Origin: Nitrospina sp.
Lineage (GTDB): Bacteria; Nitrospinota; Nitrospinia; Nitrospinales; VA-1
Assembly (NCBI GenBank): GCA_018673915.1
Contig: JABHBK010000015.1
Location: 1-64,000 of the forward strand
Direction: 5' to 3'
DNA: 64,000 bases
The translations under genes were made by a program, and so were the position numbers. The notes under the pieces are model-generated. The model was not told the DNA's origin, searched no databases, and worked only from the letters and a program-made list of their open reading frames with translations. Shown here one piece after another: positions 45,416-54,880 of the stretch (the stretch's first letter is position 1; every line of letters starts with the position of its first letter).

Positions 45416-47731
45416 ATGCCGTCCGATCCCCAGATCACCAAGCCCTCCATTTATATCCCGCCAACTGAAGAACAATTGCGAGATAAGCGAAGACGTACGA
45501 CCTTTACTATACTGGGGGTTTTTATTGCCCTCATTGGCATGACATTCCTAGAAAACTATTTTCTTCAGGCTCAATCGGCTTCATCGTTCGGAAATAACAT
45601 TACCGTCCTTGCCGTGTTCAATATCATTTTGATCCTGTTATTTTTACTGATCGTTCTGATTACCCGAAATCTGATAAAAGTTTATAACGAACGAAAAAGT
45701 AAAATTATTGGCTCCAAATTTCAAACAAAGTTGATCATTGCCTTTCTGATTCTTGCTCTGGTTCCTTCGATTCTTCTTTTCACTGTTGCCAGTAAGCTGT
45801 TCACCTTTAGTATCGGTAACTGGTTCAATTTACAGATAGAGCAGACCCTTCAATATTCCATGGATATCGCAAGGGATTATTATTCCGGCCTTGAAAAGAG
45901 AGCACTTTTCAAAGCCAAAAATATTGAACGCTTTATCAATAGTCAGGAATTGTACTTAAAGCTTAAGCGAGACCGCTTAAAAGCTCTCGCCCAGGAAAAA
46001 GTAGTTGAATATGACCTGACCGGTATCCTTATCTATGACAACGAATTGAAACCAATCGTTTCTGAAATAGATTCATCCAAACTTTCTTCGCAAACCCGTT
46101 TAAATTATTCCGAATTGATCCAAAAAAGTATTGATGGTGAAGGCGTAACAGAAATTAAAATGACCCATGGGGAAAGCCTGATGATCGTAGTCGTGCCCCT
46201 TACAGAAACACTTGATGGGAAAATTTCAATATGGGGTTATATCCTCACTCTCAACCCGGTTTTCAAAAGTTCATTAAGGAAAATTGAAACAATTAGAAAC
46301 ACCTTTGAGGACTACCAGCAGCAAAGCTTCTTAAAATTACCCGTTAGTGCAAATTACTACACGACATTTCTACTCATTACTCTACTCGTCCTATTTTCTG
46401 CCATATGGCTGGGATTCTATATGGCACGTGGCATCACCGTCCCCATTCAGCAATTAGCAGAAGGTGTAAGGCGCATCACTGAAGGGGATCTTGACTTTAA
46501 AATTGGAGCAAGGGCTACCGATGAAATAGCAATTCTCGTTGACTCCTTCAACACAATGACCCGAGAGCTAAATGAGGGCAGGCTCAATATTCAACACGCT
46601 CATGAAGATCTTAAAAGAACAAATGTCGAGCTAGATCGAAGAAGGAATTATATTGAAACGATATTAGATAATATTGGGGCGGGGGTAGTTTCTGTTGATA
46701 AGAAGGGCACTATTACCACCTTCAATAAGGCGGCAGAAAAAATTCTAAACCTTAAAAATGAAAATGTTTTTGGTTCTTCCTACCATGACGCTTTCGATTT
46801 TTCTTACTACCAGGCTATTCGGAAGCTCAGCAAAAGCATGAACGCACAAAATAAAGAATCTATCGAAGAACAAATAGAACTGCGGGTAGGAGAAAACAAT
46901 CTCACCCTTTTGGTCAACGTTCAGATTCTTCGAGGGGCAACCCGAAAATACCGTGGACTTGTTATCGTCTTTGAAGATTTAACACATTTGATGAAAACAC
47001 AAAAAATTGCCGCCTGGAAAGAAGTGGCCCAGGGAATTGCCCATGAAATTAAAAATCCTCTGACCCCAATTCAGCTTAATACTCAAAGATTGAAGAAAAA
47101 GTATTATGAAAACCGGGAAGACTTTGATCGGGTTTTTGATGAAAGCATCAATATCATCACCCAAGAGGTTGAGGGTATGAAGGAACTACTTAATGAGTTT
47201 TTACGTTTCTCAAGAATGCCAACTCCAAACCCCAGGCCCACCTCTCTGCATAAAATTATTGATGACATCCTCATTTCCTATTCAGAGCATGACAAGAATT
47301 TAAAAATTAAAAAGAATTTTGATCCTAATCTTGGTGTCGCGCATATCGATCCAGAACAGATTCGTAGAGTCTTTATCAATCTGTTTGAAAATGCAACAGA
47401 TGCTATTGAAATGGGTGGGAGCATTCATATATCAACCCGAGTGCTACAAAAGGAAAAAATTGTTCGTATTGAGTTCTCAGACGATGGAGCAGGGATTAGC
47501 CCCGCCGATAGAGATAAATTATTTCTTCCTCATTTCACCACTAAAAAGCGCGGAACAGGTTTGGGGTTGGCTATCGTCAACCGAATCATCGTTGACCACA
47601 ACGGTTCTATTCAAGTAAGGGATAATCATCCAAAGGGAACCGTGTTTGTCATCGATTTACCCTATTTCCCCATTGTGCTGGAAGGCGGAAATTCTTCCGG
47701 GCGAAAATTACATCCAATTACATCCTCTTAG
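45416..47731 (+). CDS. NtrY-like membrane sensor histidine kinase
   Basis: The kinase of about 771 residues has three N-terminal membrane helices (TTFTILGVFIALIGMTF, LAVFNIILILLFLLIVLI, KLIIAFLILALVPSILLF), a periplasmic sensor domain and a fourth helix (YTTFLLITLLVLFSAIWLGFY). HAMP (ITVPIQQLAEGVRRITEGDLDF), PAS (YIETILDNIGAGVVSVDKKG), HisKA with GIAHEIKNPLTPIQ (His543) and an HATPase with NLFENATDAI, DDGAGI and GTGLGLAIV follow. The ATG at 45416 has GGAAG at good spacing and is preferred over the TTG at 45380. No NtrX-type regulator gene follows. Signal unknown; nitrogen or redox control is typical for relatives. Confidence 0.93.
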   Translation: MPSDPQITKPSIYIPPTEEQLRDKRRRTTFTILGVFIALIGMTFLENYFLQAQSASSFGNNITVLAVFNIILILLFLLIVLITRNLIKVYNERKSKIIGSKFQTKLIIAFLILALVPSILLFTVASKLFTFSIGNWFNLQIEQTLQYSMDIARDYYSGLEKRALFKAKNIERFINSQELYLKLKRDRLKALAQEKVVEYDLTGILIYDNELKPIVSEIDSSKLSSQTRLNYSELIQKSIDGEGVTEIKMTHGESLMIVVVPLTETLDGKISIWGYILTLNPVFKSSLRKIETIRNTFEDYQQQSFLKLPVSANYYTTFLLITLLVLFSAIWLGFYMARGITVPIQQLAEGVRRITEGDLDFKIGARATDEIAILVDSFNTMTRELNEGRLNIQHAHEDLKRTNVELDRRRNYIETILDNIGAGVVSVDKKGTITTFNKAAEKILNLKNENVFGSSYHDAFDFSYYQAIRKLSKSMNAQNKESIEEQIELRVGENNLTLLVNVQILRGATRKYRGLVIVFEDLTHLMKTQKIAAWKEVAQGIAHEIKNPLTPIQLNTQRLKKKYYENREDFDRVFDESINIITQEVEGMKELLNEFLRFSRMPTPNPRPTSLHKIIDDILISYSEHDKNLKIKKNFDPNLGVAHIDPEQIRRVFINLFENATDAIEMGGSIHISTRVLQKEKIVRIEFSDDGAGISPADRDKLFLPHFTTKKRGTGLGLAIVNRIIVDHNGSIQVRDNHPKGTVFVIDLPYFPIVLEGGNSSGRKLHPITSS

Positions 47732-47800
47732 CCTTCATCCATTACTTTCATTCCAGAAACTTTTGTTCTAAAATGTTTGTAATCTAAAAAAATAATTTTT

Positions 47801-48031
47801 ATGTCAAAAAACATAACCTTAAATATTGAAACAGAACTTTATCAACGCCTTGAAGCTCATTTCAGGGATGATGAACAAGGATTGAACAATTTTATTATTG
47901 AATCCGTCCGGAAACACCTATCTGAAATACTGACAGACCCATTACCAAGTGAAAAAGACGACCTGGAAAACTATTTAAAAAAAGGCTCTTCAGGAAGCAG
48001 AACTTATGGAATAAAGGGACAGGGTTGGTAA
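47801..48031 (+). CDS. Small ribbon-helix-helix-like protein
   Basis: The 76-residue protein starts with a beta strand and helices in the style of a ribbon-helix-helix DNA binder (KNITLNIETELYQRLEAHF, FIIESVRKHLSEIL), then a Lys/Asp linker and an unusual end KKGSSGSRTYGIKGQGW. It is not next to a toxin gene. It could be a CopG-like regulator. Assignment rests on pattern only. Confidence 0.55.
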   Translation: MSKNITLNIETELYQRLEAHFRDDEQGLNNFIIESVRKHLSEILTDPLPSEKDDLENYLKKGSSGSRTYGIKGQGW

Positions 48032-48159
48032 CGGGATTGCAACAATACTCATACAATTTTTCTAGTTGAAAACCCTCTTCTCAGCACAAACCTTCTATAA
48101 TTTATTTATCAAATTGAAAAATCCAGCCAGTAGCTGGCAACTCTTAGAGAATAATACTT

Positions 48160-48579
48160 ATGGCAAATGATCGATTTATTGATAATGAAAATGGCACCAT
48201 CACCGATGACCAAATGAAAATAATGTGGAAGAAAACTGACTCTTTCCAAGACACCCAAAAATGGCTCAACTGGTTTAAAGGTCAGGATTATGTGGAAATT
48301 ACCAATATGGAAAGGTTCGCCGGTTGCGAAGACTGGCGTTACCCGAGCGAGGAGGAGGCCTGGTCCCTATTTGACCTGAACTTTAAAAATACCGACAAGT
48401 ATGGAGATGAAATCTATCTTCCGTCCATTTTTGAAGCGGGTAGCGCGGGAACCACTTGGACATTGGAAGAGCGCGATTCTTCCGCTCTAGTCGTCCAATA
48501 TGAGGATGGTATGAAAGTATGGCCTTCGAAATACGCCCATCTTAATATGGCCTATCGTATAGTACGATCTATTCCATAA
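48160..48579 (+). CDS. DUF1566 (Lcl_C) domain protein
   Basis: The 139-residue protein matches the DUF1566 C-terminal domain: it begins DRFIDNENGTITDDQMKIMWKK, has the mid-motif CEDWRYPSEEEAW (usually DWRLPT.EE) and ends MAYRIVRSIP. It has no signal peptide, whereas most DUF1566 domains sit in exported proteins, so it may be cytoplasmic. Function is unknown. It ends two bases before the convergent HExxH gene. Confidence 0.85.
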   Translation: MANDRFIDNENGTITDDQMKIMWKKTDSFQDTQKWLNWFKGQDYVEITNMERFAGCEDWRYPSEEEAWSLFDLNFKNTDKYGDEIYLPSIFEAGSAGTTWTLEERDSSALVVQYEDGMKVWPSKYAHLNMAYRIVRSIP

Positions 48580-48581
48580 TT

Positions 48582-50156
48582 TCACTTTAATGCATTGAAT
48601 TCTGGCCTGTCAGGGTATTTAACTTGTATTCTTGGACTATGTGGGGGGATATAGTTAAAACCTTGTTGAATAAGAAACCTGACTTTTGCCATTTTGCTGT
48701 TCAACCTGCTAAATTCCTGAGGGTGTACACGCTGGGCTCCCAATTCTAAAATAAGAGGTTTCCCGGTTGGCAAGTTCAGGACTCCCACCGCACTTTTTTC
48801 GAGATCGATTTTTATCGATCCGGGTTTCACCCCTTTTACAAGGTAACTGCCTTCCGCCATATGGACGTTGCTTCCCTCATAATAAATCCTCCATAAATAA
48901 CGGGTTTCGAATCCCCGAGCCCCTGCTAGAGGCAAGGCCGGATCCAGGAACTGGATTTGAGACCGGTCTTTATCCTTGAAAAAATAAATGTTTCGAATGG
49001 GCCACTGAGAAAATTCTCTTTCAAAAGATCGTCGAGACATGATACCGCAACGCCGGGTTTCAAGAAGGGATTGCAACAAAACCCTTTTTTTCCGAATCAA
49101 GTTTCTACGAACTTTCAATGCTTTAGGATTGTATAAATAACAGCTAGCTATCCCTAACTGGGTATCGCGCACTGAATCAGGAGAAGTCTCCAAACTTTTT
49201 TCCAATCTGTCGACAAGTTCAGACTCAATTTCAGGCGAATAGTCTCTGCCGACATCTCGTGCAATACGGATAACTCCATCCCAATCCCTATTAGTCAAAA
49301 CTTTTTCTAAGTCAGCCATTACCTGATCCCGATAGCTCATTCCCGTTTCGGGATAATATTCCTTGCCTCCAAACACCTTATTTTTTAAAAACAGATAACG
49401 TTCTGGATGGCTATAGCGGAAGTAGGGATAATTAATATAAGCGGCGGCTGAGTTAGCAAAATCTTCCTGAGGATTCTGCCTTGAATAGGTAGGGAGTTGC
49501 CGGGAAGAAACCGGAGCATAGTGATCCACATCCGGATTATTTAAGGCCGTAAATAAATAATCATCCCCCGGTCGTCCATCCAGAGCGGGAAGATGAATTA
49601 AATTAAAGTCAGAGATTTTTAGCCACTCCGGGGAAAATGATAAGTAACCCTGGAATATATCAAAAAAATGCGCCATCTCATGCTGCACAATATTCTGAAG
49701 CACCTCCCGGTCTTCATAAAATAACGCATTGAAAAACTCTATCCGAGGCTCTTGATCATCCACCTCTATCTGGTAGGTCAAATGGGAGCTTCGATATACG
49801 GTTCGAAAACTGGGGAATGTAGCGGCGGGCACATCATCTACCTGCATACCTTCTGGAGCCGCTCGGAGCTTGCTAAAATGGTAGAATCCTTTGACATCCG
49901 GTATATGTAAAAATGTTTCCGGCAGTCGGGAAAATGCCAGAGTTAACTCTTTTATTTCATCGGGTTTCCAGCCCATTTCCATATCCAGCAATTCATAACC
50001 AAAGCGAGATTTGAAGTCCTCTTTTCCTTGCTCAATAAGTTGTCTATAATCTCCAGGATGCTCATAGAAAGGTCTTTTAGACTCCTCACTCAATAAGGTT
50101 CCAGTCTCTAAAATACTAAAAATCAAAACCCAGCTGATTACCACCCATTTACGCAT
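48582..50156 (-). CDS. Exported HExxH protein, putative zinc metallopeptidase
   Basis: The protein of about 524 residues has a signal peptide (RKWVVISWVLIFSILETG) and a zinc-type motif HEMAHFFD. About 70 residues later PQEDFANSAAAY offers the third ligand Glu, as in gluzincins or anthrax-lethal-factor-like folds. The C-terminal half (about 200 residues) is unrelated to any family I recognise. The frame begins at 50186 but the ATG at 50156 starts directly at the signal peptide with GAGG upstream. It is monocistronic. Proteolysis is inferred from the motif. Confidence 0.72.
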   Translation of the reverse strand: MRKWVVISWVLIFSILETGTLLSEESKRPFYEHPGDYRQLIEQGKEDFKSRFGYELLDMEMGWKPDEIKELTLAFSRLPETFLHIPDVKGFYHFSKLRAAPEGMQVDDVPAATFPSFRTVYRSSHLTYQIEVDDQEPRIEFFNALFYEDREVLQNIVQHEMAHFFDIFQGYLSFSPEWLKISDFNLIHLPALDGRPGDDYLFTALNNPDVDHYAPVSSRQLPTYSRQNPQEDFANSAAAYINYPYFRYSHPERYLFLKNKVFGGKEYYPETGMSYRDQVMADLEKVLTNRDWDGVIRIARDVGRDYSPEIESELVDRLEKSLETSPDSVRDTQLGIASCYLYNPKALKVRRNLIRKKRVLLQSLLETRRCGIMSRRSFEREFSQWPIRNIYFFKDKDRSQIQFLDPALPLAGARGFETRYLWRIYYEGSNVHMAEGSYLVKGVKPGSIKIDLEKSAVGVLNLPTGKPLILELGAQRVHPQEFSRLNSKMAKVRFLIQQGFNYIPPHSPRIQVKYPDRPEFNALK

Positions 50157-50355
50157 TATTTTTAAAACCTCATAAATTTTCAACACCTTTAGGTTAACAG
50201 AACAAGACTGTTTTCGCTACAGTAGGGGGTCCTTTTAAATCAATATGTTAGCGAAAAAAAATCAGTGAAATTTTTTTTGTGCAATTTTTGCATCCTTCTG
50301 TACTCTTAGACATCTTAAGAATGTCTCTTAACAACCTAAAAAAAGGAGTTTTTCC

Positions 50356-50829
50356 ATGGCACAACTGCCAGGCAGTGACGCAAAGCTAATCAGATTAAAC
50401 CCGGAATGGTCGGTAGAAAAAGCCGCCTCAACTCCAATAGAACAAGAACTATCTATCAATGATTTTAAAGGTAAGAGACTCGTTATCACCTTGCCGGGTG
50501 CTGGCGGTTTCTGCAATAAAGAATTTGATCTCGTAAAAGATAATATGGACAAATTTAAAGCCGCAGGTGCAGATGAAGTCATTGTCGTGGTTGGAACCGA
50601 CATTTTGAGCAATGCCGGAAGAGGTCTCCCCAACTTGCTTCAGGATGTAAATCAAGAATTTGGCAATGCCAACAAGCTGACCCTGGAAGGGGTGAAAAGC
50701 CGCTATTTACATCGCTCAGCCATTGCAGTGGATGCAAGTGGCGCAGAGGTAGCTCGTGAAGATGCAGAGCTATTGGGTTGTCGGACCGTTGATGGTCTTT
50801 TAGAGGTGGCCAAAAAAGCTTTTTCCTAA
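50356..50829 (+). CDS. Divergent redoxin / peroxiredoxin-like protein
   Basis: The 157-residue protein resembles the peroxiredoxin-5 branch. LVITLPGAGGFCNKEFDLVKDNMDKFKAAGADEVIVV matches the region around the peroxidatic Cys, but the usual Pro-x3-Thr-x2-Cys motif is replaced by PGAGGFC, so the Thr is missing. A second Cys occurs late (LLGCRTVDG). It may reduce peroxides, or use the fold without peroxidase activity. The ATG follows AAAAAAGGAG. A strong terminator follows. Confidence 0.8.
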   Translation: MAQLPGSDAKLIRLNPEWSVEKAASTPIEQELSINDFKGKRLVITLPGAGGFCNKEFDLVKDNMDKFKAAGADEVIVVVGTDILSNAGRGLPNLLQDVNQEFGNANKLTLEGVKSRYLHRSAIAVDASGAEVAREDAELLGCRTVDGLLEVAKKAFS

Positions 50830-50850
50830 AAATCAGGGTATTCTGTAATA

Positions 50851-50888
50851 AAAAACCTCCCGGGTTTTACCCGGGAGGTTTTTTTATA
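50851..50888 (+). terminator. Rho-independent terminator of the redoxin gene
   Basis: A 15-bp stem (AAAAACCTCCCGGGT paired with ACCCGGGAGGTTTTT) with a TTT loop, ending in T run. Its symmetry could also serve the convergent merR gene. Confidence 0.92.
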
Positions 50889-50921
50889 TCCAAAACAATT
50901 AATAGCTAATTAGCGGGTTTA

Positions 50922-51284
50922 TCAAACATCAGGTTCGTCAAGAGTTTTTAAGATCGATTCCAAATCCTTTTTTAGCTCGTGTTTCCATTCAAGAAAAACT
51001 TCCCGGTCGTAGGCAAAATCCATTTGGGTCTCTTTTCTTTTAATCTTTTTGAGCTTGTTCTTGGCACCAGCAATAGTAAATTTTTCTTCGTAAAGCAATC
51101 GCTTGATTTTCAAGACTAGCTCTACATCCTTTTTCTGATACAGTCTTTGCCCGGACTTATTTTTAGAAGGTTTCAGCGCTTCAATTTCATCTTCCCAATA
51201 GCGCAAAACATGCTGCTCTACACCGGCAAGATCAGCCACTTCGCCAATTTTAAAAAATAATTTATCAGGAATCTGAGTTGTCAT
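50922..51284 (-). CDS. MerR-family transcriptional regulator
   Basis: The 120-residue protein has an N-terminal MerR winged HTH ([55 protein letters not shown]) and then a Lys/Glu-rich helix. It lacks the Cys metal-binding loop of metal-sensing MerR members. It overlaps ihfA by 20 nt. This ihfA-merR pair is common in deltaproteobacteria and related lineages, often after pheT; here it follows an EF-G-like gene. Targets unknown. Confidence 0.92.
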   Translation of the reverse strand: MTTQIPDKLFFKIGEVADLAGVEQHVLRYWEDEIEALKPSKNKSGQRLYQKKDVELVLKIKRLLYEEKFTIAGAKNKLKKIKRKETQMDFAYDREVFLEWKHELKKDLESILKTLDEPDV

Positions 51285-51594
51285 CGGTAGAAGATTGGTT
51301 GGTGGAATCCAGCAACTGTTTACTAGGCTTAAAAGTCAAAACCGTCCGAGACCGAATGCGGATCGTCTCTCCGGTTTTGGGATTGCGGGCATTACGGGCT
51401 TTTTTATCTCTTAAAATAAAACTGGCAAACCTTGAGATACGCACATTATTTCCCTTGCCCAATTCAGATTTTATTTCATCAAACAAAATTTCAACAGCTT
51501 GAGCGGCTTCCTGACGAGTGAACCCGACCTTTTCGTAAACATGGTCAACGATATCCGCTTTCACCAGAGTTCCATTTAAGTCAGCTTTTATCAA
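51265..51594 (-). CDS. ihfA: Integration host factor alpha-type (HU/IHF) protein
   Basis: The protein of about 109 residues has the IHF/HU fold: [36 protein letters not shown], then [41 protein letters not shown]. The GRNPxTG-type DNA arm reads ARNPKTGE. It bends DNA as a nucleoid protein. The open frame reaches 51618, but the TTG at 51594 with GAGG eight bases ahead gives the normal N-terminus ([15 protein letters not shown]). It overlaps merR by 20 nt. Confidence 0.93.
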   Translation of the reverse strand: MIKADLNGTLVKADIVDHVYEKVGFTRQEAAQAVEILFDEIKSELGKGNNVRISRFASFILRDKKARNARNPKTGETIRIRSRTVLTFKPSKQLLDSTNQSSTDDNSDS

Positions 51595-51643
51595 AATTTT
51601 TTCCTCAATAAATAACAATCTATATTAGCATTTTCGATCATTC

Positions 51644-53734
51644 TTATTTCTTTTCTTCGAAACTCTGGTTGGCTTCTTCAATGATTTTTTTCATCAAGTG
51701 TTCCGGGACATCTTCGTAGTGATCAAATTCCATGACAAACATACCCCGCCCGCCGGTTAAGGAGGTCAGGTCAGCGGCATAATTTAAGACTTCCGCCATC
51801 GGTACAAAAGCCCGGATGGTCTGAGTGTCATCTGCCGGATCAACACCTTGAATCTTACCGCGCTTGGAGTTGACATCACCCATTATATCTCCTACATGAT
51901 CACTGGGCACAACAATTTCCATATTCATAATCGGTTCAATAAGAATCGGTTTACAATCCATGACTCCTTTTTTGAACCCCAGTGAGCCAGCAATCTTGAA
52001 AGCCATTTCAGAGGAGTCCACATTGTGATAGGACCCATCATACAAGCGCACTTTAACATCGACCATGGGGTAATGCGCAATGATGCCTTGGGCCATTGCT
52101 TCCTGAATGCCCTTGTTGACCGCTGGAATATAAGTTTTCGGAACAGCACCCCCAACAATCTTATCCTCAAAAAGGTATCCTTCTCCTCGCTTTCTGGACG
52201 AGATTTCTATCCAGGTGTCTCCAAACTGCCCTTTTCCACCCGTTTGTTTTTTATATTTTCCCTGAACCTTGGTCGAACCTTTAATGGTTTCGCGGTAAGG
52301 AACTTTAGGAGTCATGACATCGACTTCTACACCAAACCGCCGCTTCAACCTTTCCAGCGTTACATCAAAGTGGACCTGCCCTAACCCGGAGATCAACAAC
52401 TGTCCGGTTTGAGCGTTTCTTTCCATTGTCAAACTCGGGTCTTCTTCTAACAGTCTATGCAGAGCATTGCTGATTTTTTCTTCATCAGCCCTGGTTTTAG
52501 GGACTAATGCTCGCGAAAATACCGGCACGGGAAAGGCAATAGGCGGAAAAACCACCTTTTCCTGGGCATCGGAAAACGTATCACCCGTTACCGTCGACTT
52601 CAACTTGGCCACGGTTCCCATATCCCCTGCGGGGATTTCAGAAACCTGAATCTGATTCTTACCTTGGAGCATATATAACTGCCCCACCCGCTCATTCGCA
52701 TCCTGAGTAGAATTATAAATAGAGGAATCTCCTTTAAGAGACCCAGAATACATTCTAAATAAAGTCAGTTTTCCTGCGTAAGGGTCGGCAATGGTTTTGA
52801 AAACCATACCCGCAGTCGGCTCTCCCCCACTTGCAGATCGAGAAACCTCTTCATCATCTTTCAACCGTTTTGCCTTCACCGGGGCACATAAGTCAGGAGA
52901 AGGGAGATATTTAATAGCCGCCTTCAGCAGAAGGTCTGTCCCCACATTATTCAGAGCGGACCCACAAACAACGGGAATCAATTGTCCGTTTTCAATCCCT
53001 TCCTTTAATCCTTTTGAAAATTCTTCCTCAGTCAGTTCTCCATGTTCAAGATATAATTCGAGCAGCTCATCGTCTACTTCTGCTACAGCCTCCATTAACT
53101 CAGAGTGACTGACCTCTACCTCATCTTTAATTGCAGATGGGGCGTCACCAGCCTTTCCATTCCCCTTTCCTCCCTTGTCGTAGGAGTAGTATTGATTATC
53201 AATAAGGTCTACTATTCCCGAAAAATTTGGTCCAACGCTCTCGGGGAGTTGCATAAAAACAGGGGTTTTTTTGAATTTCTTTTTAATGGTTTCAAGGATA
53301 GGGCTGACATTGGCGCGGTCGTGGTCCAGTTTATTCAGAAAAATAATCCTAGGAAGGTTGAGTTGATCGGCCCAGTTCCATATCTTTTCAGTATAAAACT
53401 GAACTCCTTCATCGGCACCAATCACAAAAACCAAACCATCGACCACCCTGAGACAGGCGGGTGTATCAGATATGAAGTTACTGCTTCCTGGTGTATCCAG
53501 GAGGTTTAATTTGGTTGCGCTCACTTCACAAAACGCAATTGAGGCATCTATGGAATGCCCACATTTTATTTCATCCGGGTCATAATCCATCACCGATGAA
53601 ACATCACCTACCTTGCCCAGCCGGTCAGAGACTCCAGAAAAATATAAAATCGCTTCTGCTAATGATGTTTTGCCCGATCCTCCATGGCCCACTAATCCAA
53701 TATTCCTGATATCTTGAAGTTTATATTGTTTCAT
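51644..53734 (-). CDS. Elongation factor G-like GTPase (EF-G2 type)
   Basis: The 696-residue translational GTPase has G1 GHGGSGKT, G3 DTPGSSNFISD, G4 NKLDHD and the EF-G domains II to V (GGKGQFGDTWIEI and PIMNMEIVVPSDHVGDIMGDVNSKRGKIQGV). The GGSGKT loop and SNFISD segment mark the EF-G-like paralogue rather than canonical FusA with its AHID/TTTTERIL switch region. Its exact role (translocation, recycling or other) is unknown. It is monocistronic on this strand, with ihfA starting 50 nt downstream. Confidence 0.93.
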   Translation of the reverse strand: MKQYKLQDIRNIGLVGHGGSGKTSLAEAILYFSGVSDRLGKVGDVSSVMDYDPDEIKCGHSIDASIAFCEVSATKLNLLDTPGSSNFISDTPACLRVVDGLVFVIGADEGVQFYTEKIWNWADQLNLPRIIFLNKLDHDRANVSPILETIKKKFKKTPVFMQLPESVGPNFSGIVDLIDNQYYSYDKGGKGNGKAGDAPSAIKDEVEVSHSELMEAVAEVDDELLELYLEHGELTEEEFSKGLKEGIENGQLIPVVCGSALNNVGTDLLLKAAIKYLPSPDLCAPVKAKRLKDDEEVSRSASGGEPTAGMVFKTIADPYAGKLTLFRMYSGSLKGDSSIYNSTQDANERVGQLYMLQGKNQIQVSEIPAGDMGTVAKLKSTVTGDTFSDAQEKVVFPPIAFPVPVFSRALVPKTRADEEKISNALHRLLEEDPSLTMERNAQTGQLLISGLGQVHFDVTLERLKRRFGVEVDVMTPKVPYRETIKGSTKVQGKYKKQTGGKGQFGDTWIEISSRKRGEGYLFEDKIVGGAVPKTYIPAVNKGIQEAMAQGIIAHYPMVDVKVRLYDGSYHNVDSSEMAFKIAGSLGFKKGVMDCKPILIEPIMNMEIVVPSDHVGDIMGDVNSKRGKIQGVDPADDTQTIRAFVPMAEVLNYAADLTSLTGGRGMFVMEFDHYEDVPEHLMKKIIEEANQSFEEKK

Positions 53735-54313
53735 ATCACCTCTCTTGGTAAAAAAATCACCTCAGAACGCTGGAAGCAGTTTTCACTTCCTCAAATCATG
53801 AAACAAGAGCCGCTGTCAATGAGCCTCTAATATTGGTAATTGAGAACTACAAACATTCCAAATTTTAAGGCAAAAGTCAAAACTTAATATGAACTTAATG
53901 TATTATTAAAAAACTATAAATCCCAATTAAATCGACATATCGCCAACTAAAATATTGAGAAGATAGCTTCAAATGGATAATATCAGGTTTCTTGCTCAAG
54001 AAAACATGGAAGTCGAATAGATGAAAAAAGCTTTTAAAAATCCAAATTGACGGGAAATAAATAATCAGACCTTAATTTTTCTCCCGAGAAACCCTTTTAG
54101 AAACAGACTTCTTATCCAAATCTTCATTATTTGACAGAGCGATTTGAATATGACAGAATCTGATAATACTCAAGTAAAGTTATCAGATTCAAAAAAACGG
54201 TTCACTTAATTAGGGCAACAATCATGAATAAGCCCTGGTTAATATCAGATTATTTGGTCATCTTGAAGGATGATCATTTTTTTTTGCCTTCAACCCAAGA
54301 AAAGAGCGGTGCT
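53735..54313. other. 579-nt AT-rich divergent intergenic region
   Basis: No gene is convincing here; stops are frequent in all frames. Runs of A and T dominate. A probable promoter for the FKBP genes lies at 54131-54159. A start at 54224 would extend the FKBP gene by 30 residues but removes its signal peptide from the N-terminus. Confidence 0.6.
54131..54159 (+). promoter_or_regulatory. Probable sigma-70 promoter of the FKBP genes
   Basis: Perfect TTGACA at 54131-54136, 17 bases, then CAGAAT at 54154-54159 (four of six). Confidence 0.42.
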
Positions 54314-54826
54314 ATGAGATGGTATAAATTTTTCCCAATTATTCTTGCTGTCTTGATTTCTGGTATACACATTCAGAGTTCAGACGCCGACCCATCTCCT
54401 GCCAAAATGGGAGACAAGGTAACCCTGGAGTATACCGGAACGTTAAATGACGGAACCGTATTTGACTCCTCCAGCAAGCATGATGCCCCCATGGAGTTTG
54501 AAATGGGTGCAGGACGTGTGATTCCCGGATTCGAAAAAGCCGTCAGGGGAATGGTGGTAGGCGAAGAGAAGAAATTCACGATCCCCATCGCCGAAGCTTA
54601 CGGCGAGAGCAATCCTAAACTGATTCAGAACGTTCCCAGAGAAGAGATACCCCAGGACCAAGAACCCAAGGTTGGGATGGGGCTCATCGTCGGGGCACCG
54701 GGAGAACAACAAATGCGGGCATTTATTACCGCTGTCACACCCGAATATATTACGCTTGATATGAACCATCCCTTAGCTGGCCAGGCTTTAACTTTTCAGA
54801 TTAAGGTTATCAAAATTTCACATTGA
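54314..54826 (+). CDS. Exported FKBP-type peptidyl-prolyl isomerase
   Basis: The protein of about 170 residues has a signal peptide (RWYKFFPIILAVLISGIHIQSSDA) and one FKBP domain with VTLEYTGTLNDGTVFDSS, MEFEMGAGRVIPGFEKAVRGM and VGEEKKFTIPIAEAYGE. Its C-terminal part (EITLDMNHPLAGQALTFQIKVI-type) is the extra domain of SlyD-like proteins. It would fold proteins in the periplasm. The longer frame starts at 54224. A second FKBP gene follows after 54 nt. Confidence 0.9.
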   Translation: MRWYKFFPIILAVLISGIHIQSSDADPSPAKMGDKVTLEYTGTLNDGTVFDSSSKHDAPMEFEMGAGRVIPGFEKAVRGMVVGEEKKFTIPIAEAYGESNPKLIQNVPREEIPQDQEPKVGMGLIVGAPGEQQMRAFITAVTPEYITLDMNHPLAGQALTFQIKVIKISH

Positions 54827-54880
54827 TTTCGCCGCACCTGAGAACAGGGAGACGGCCGTCTTTGAATATCGAAAGGATAA

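Noticed and set aside
47801-48579. Toxin-antitoxin pair (RHH-like protein plus next gene)
   Set aside because: The second gene is a DUF1566 domain protein with no toxin fold, and the gap of 128 nt is too large for a typical coupled pair.
48900-48925. A tRNA T-arm-like string (GGGTTTCGAATCCCCG)
   Set aside because: It lies inside the HExxH protein gene and no acceptor, D-arm or anticodon arm can be drawn around it.
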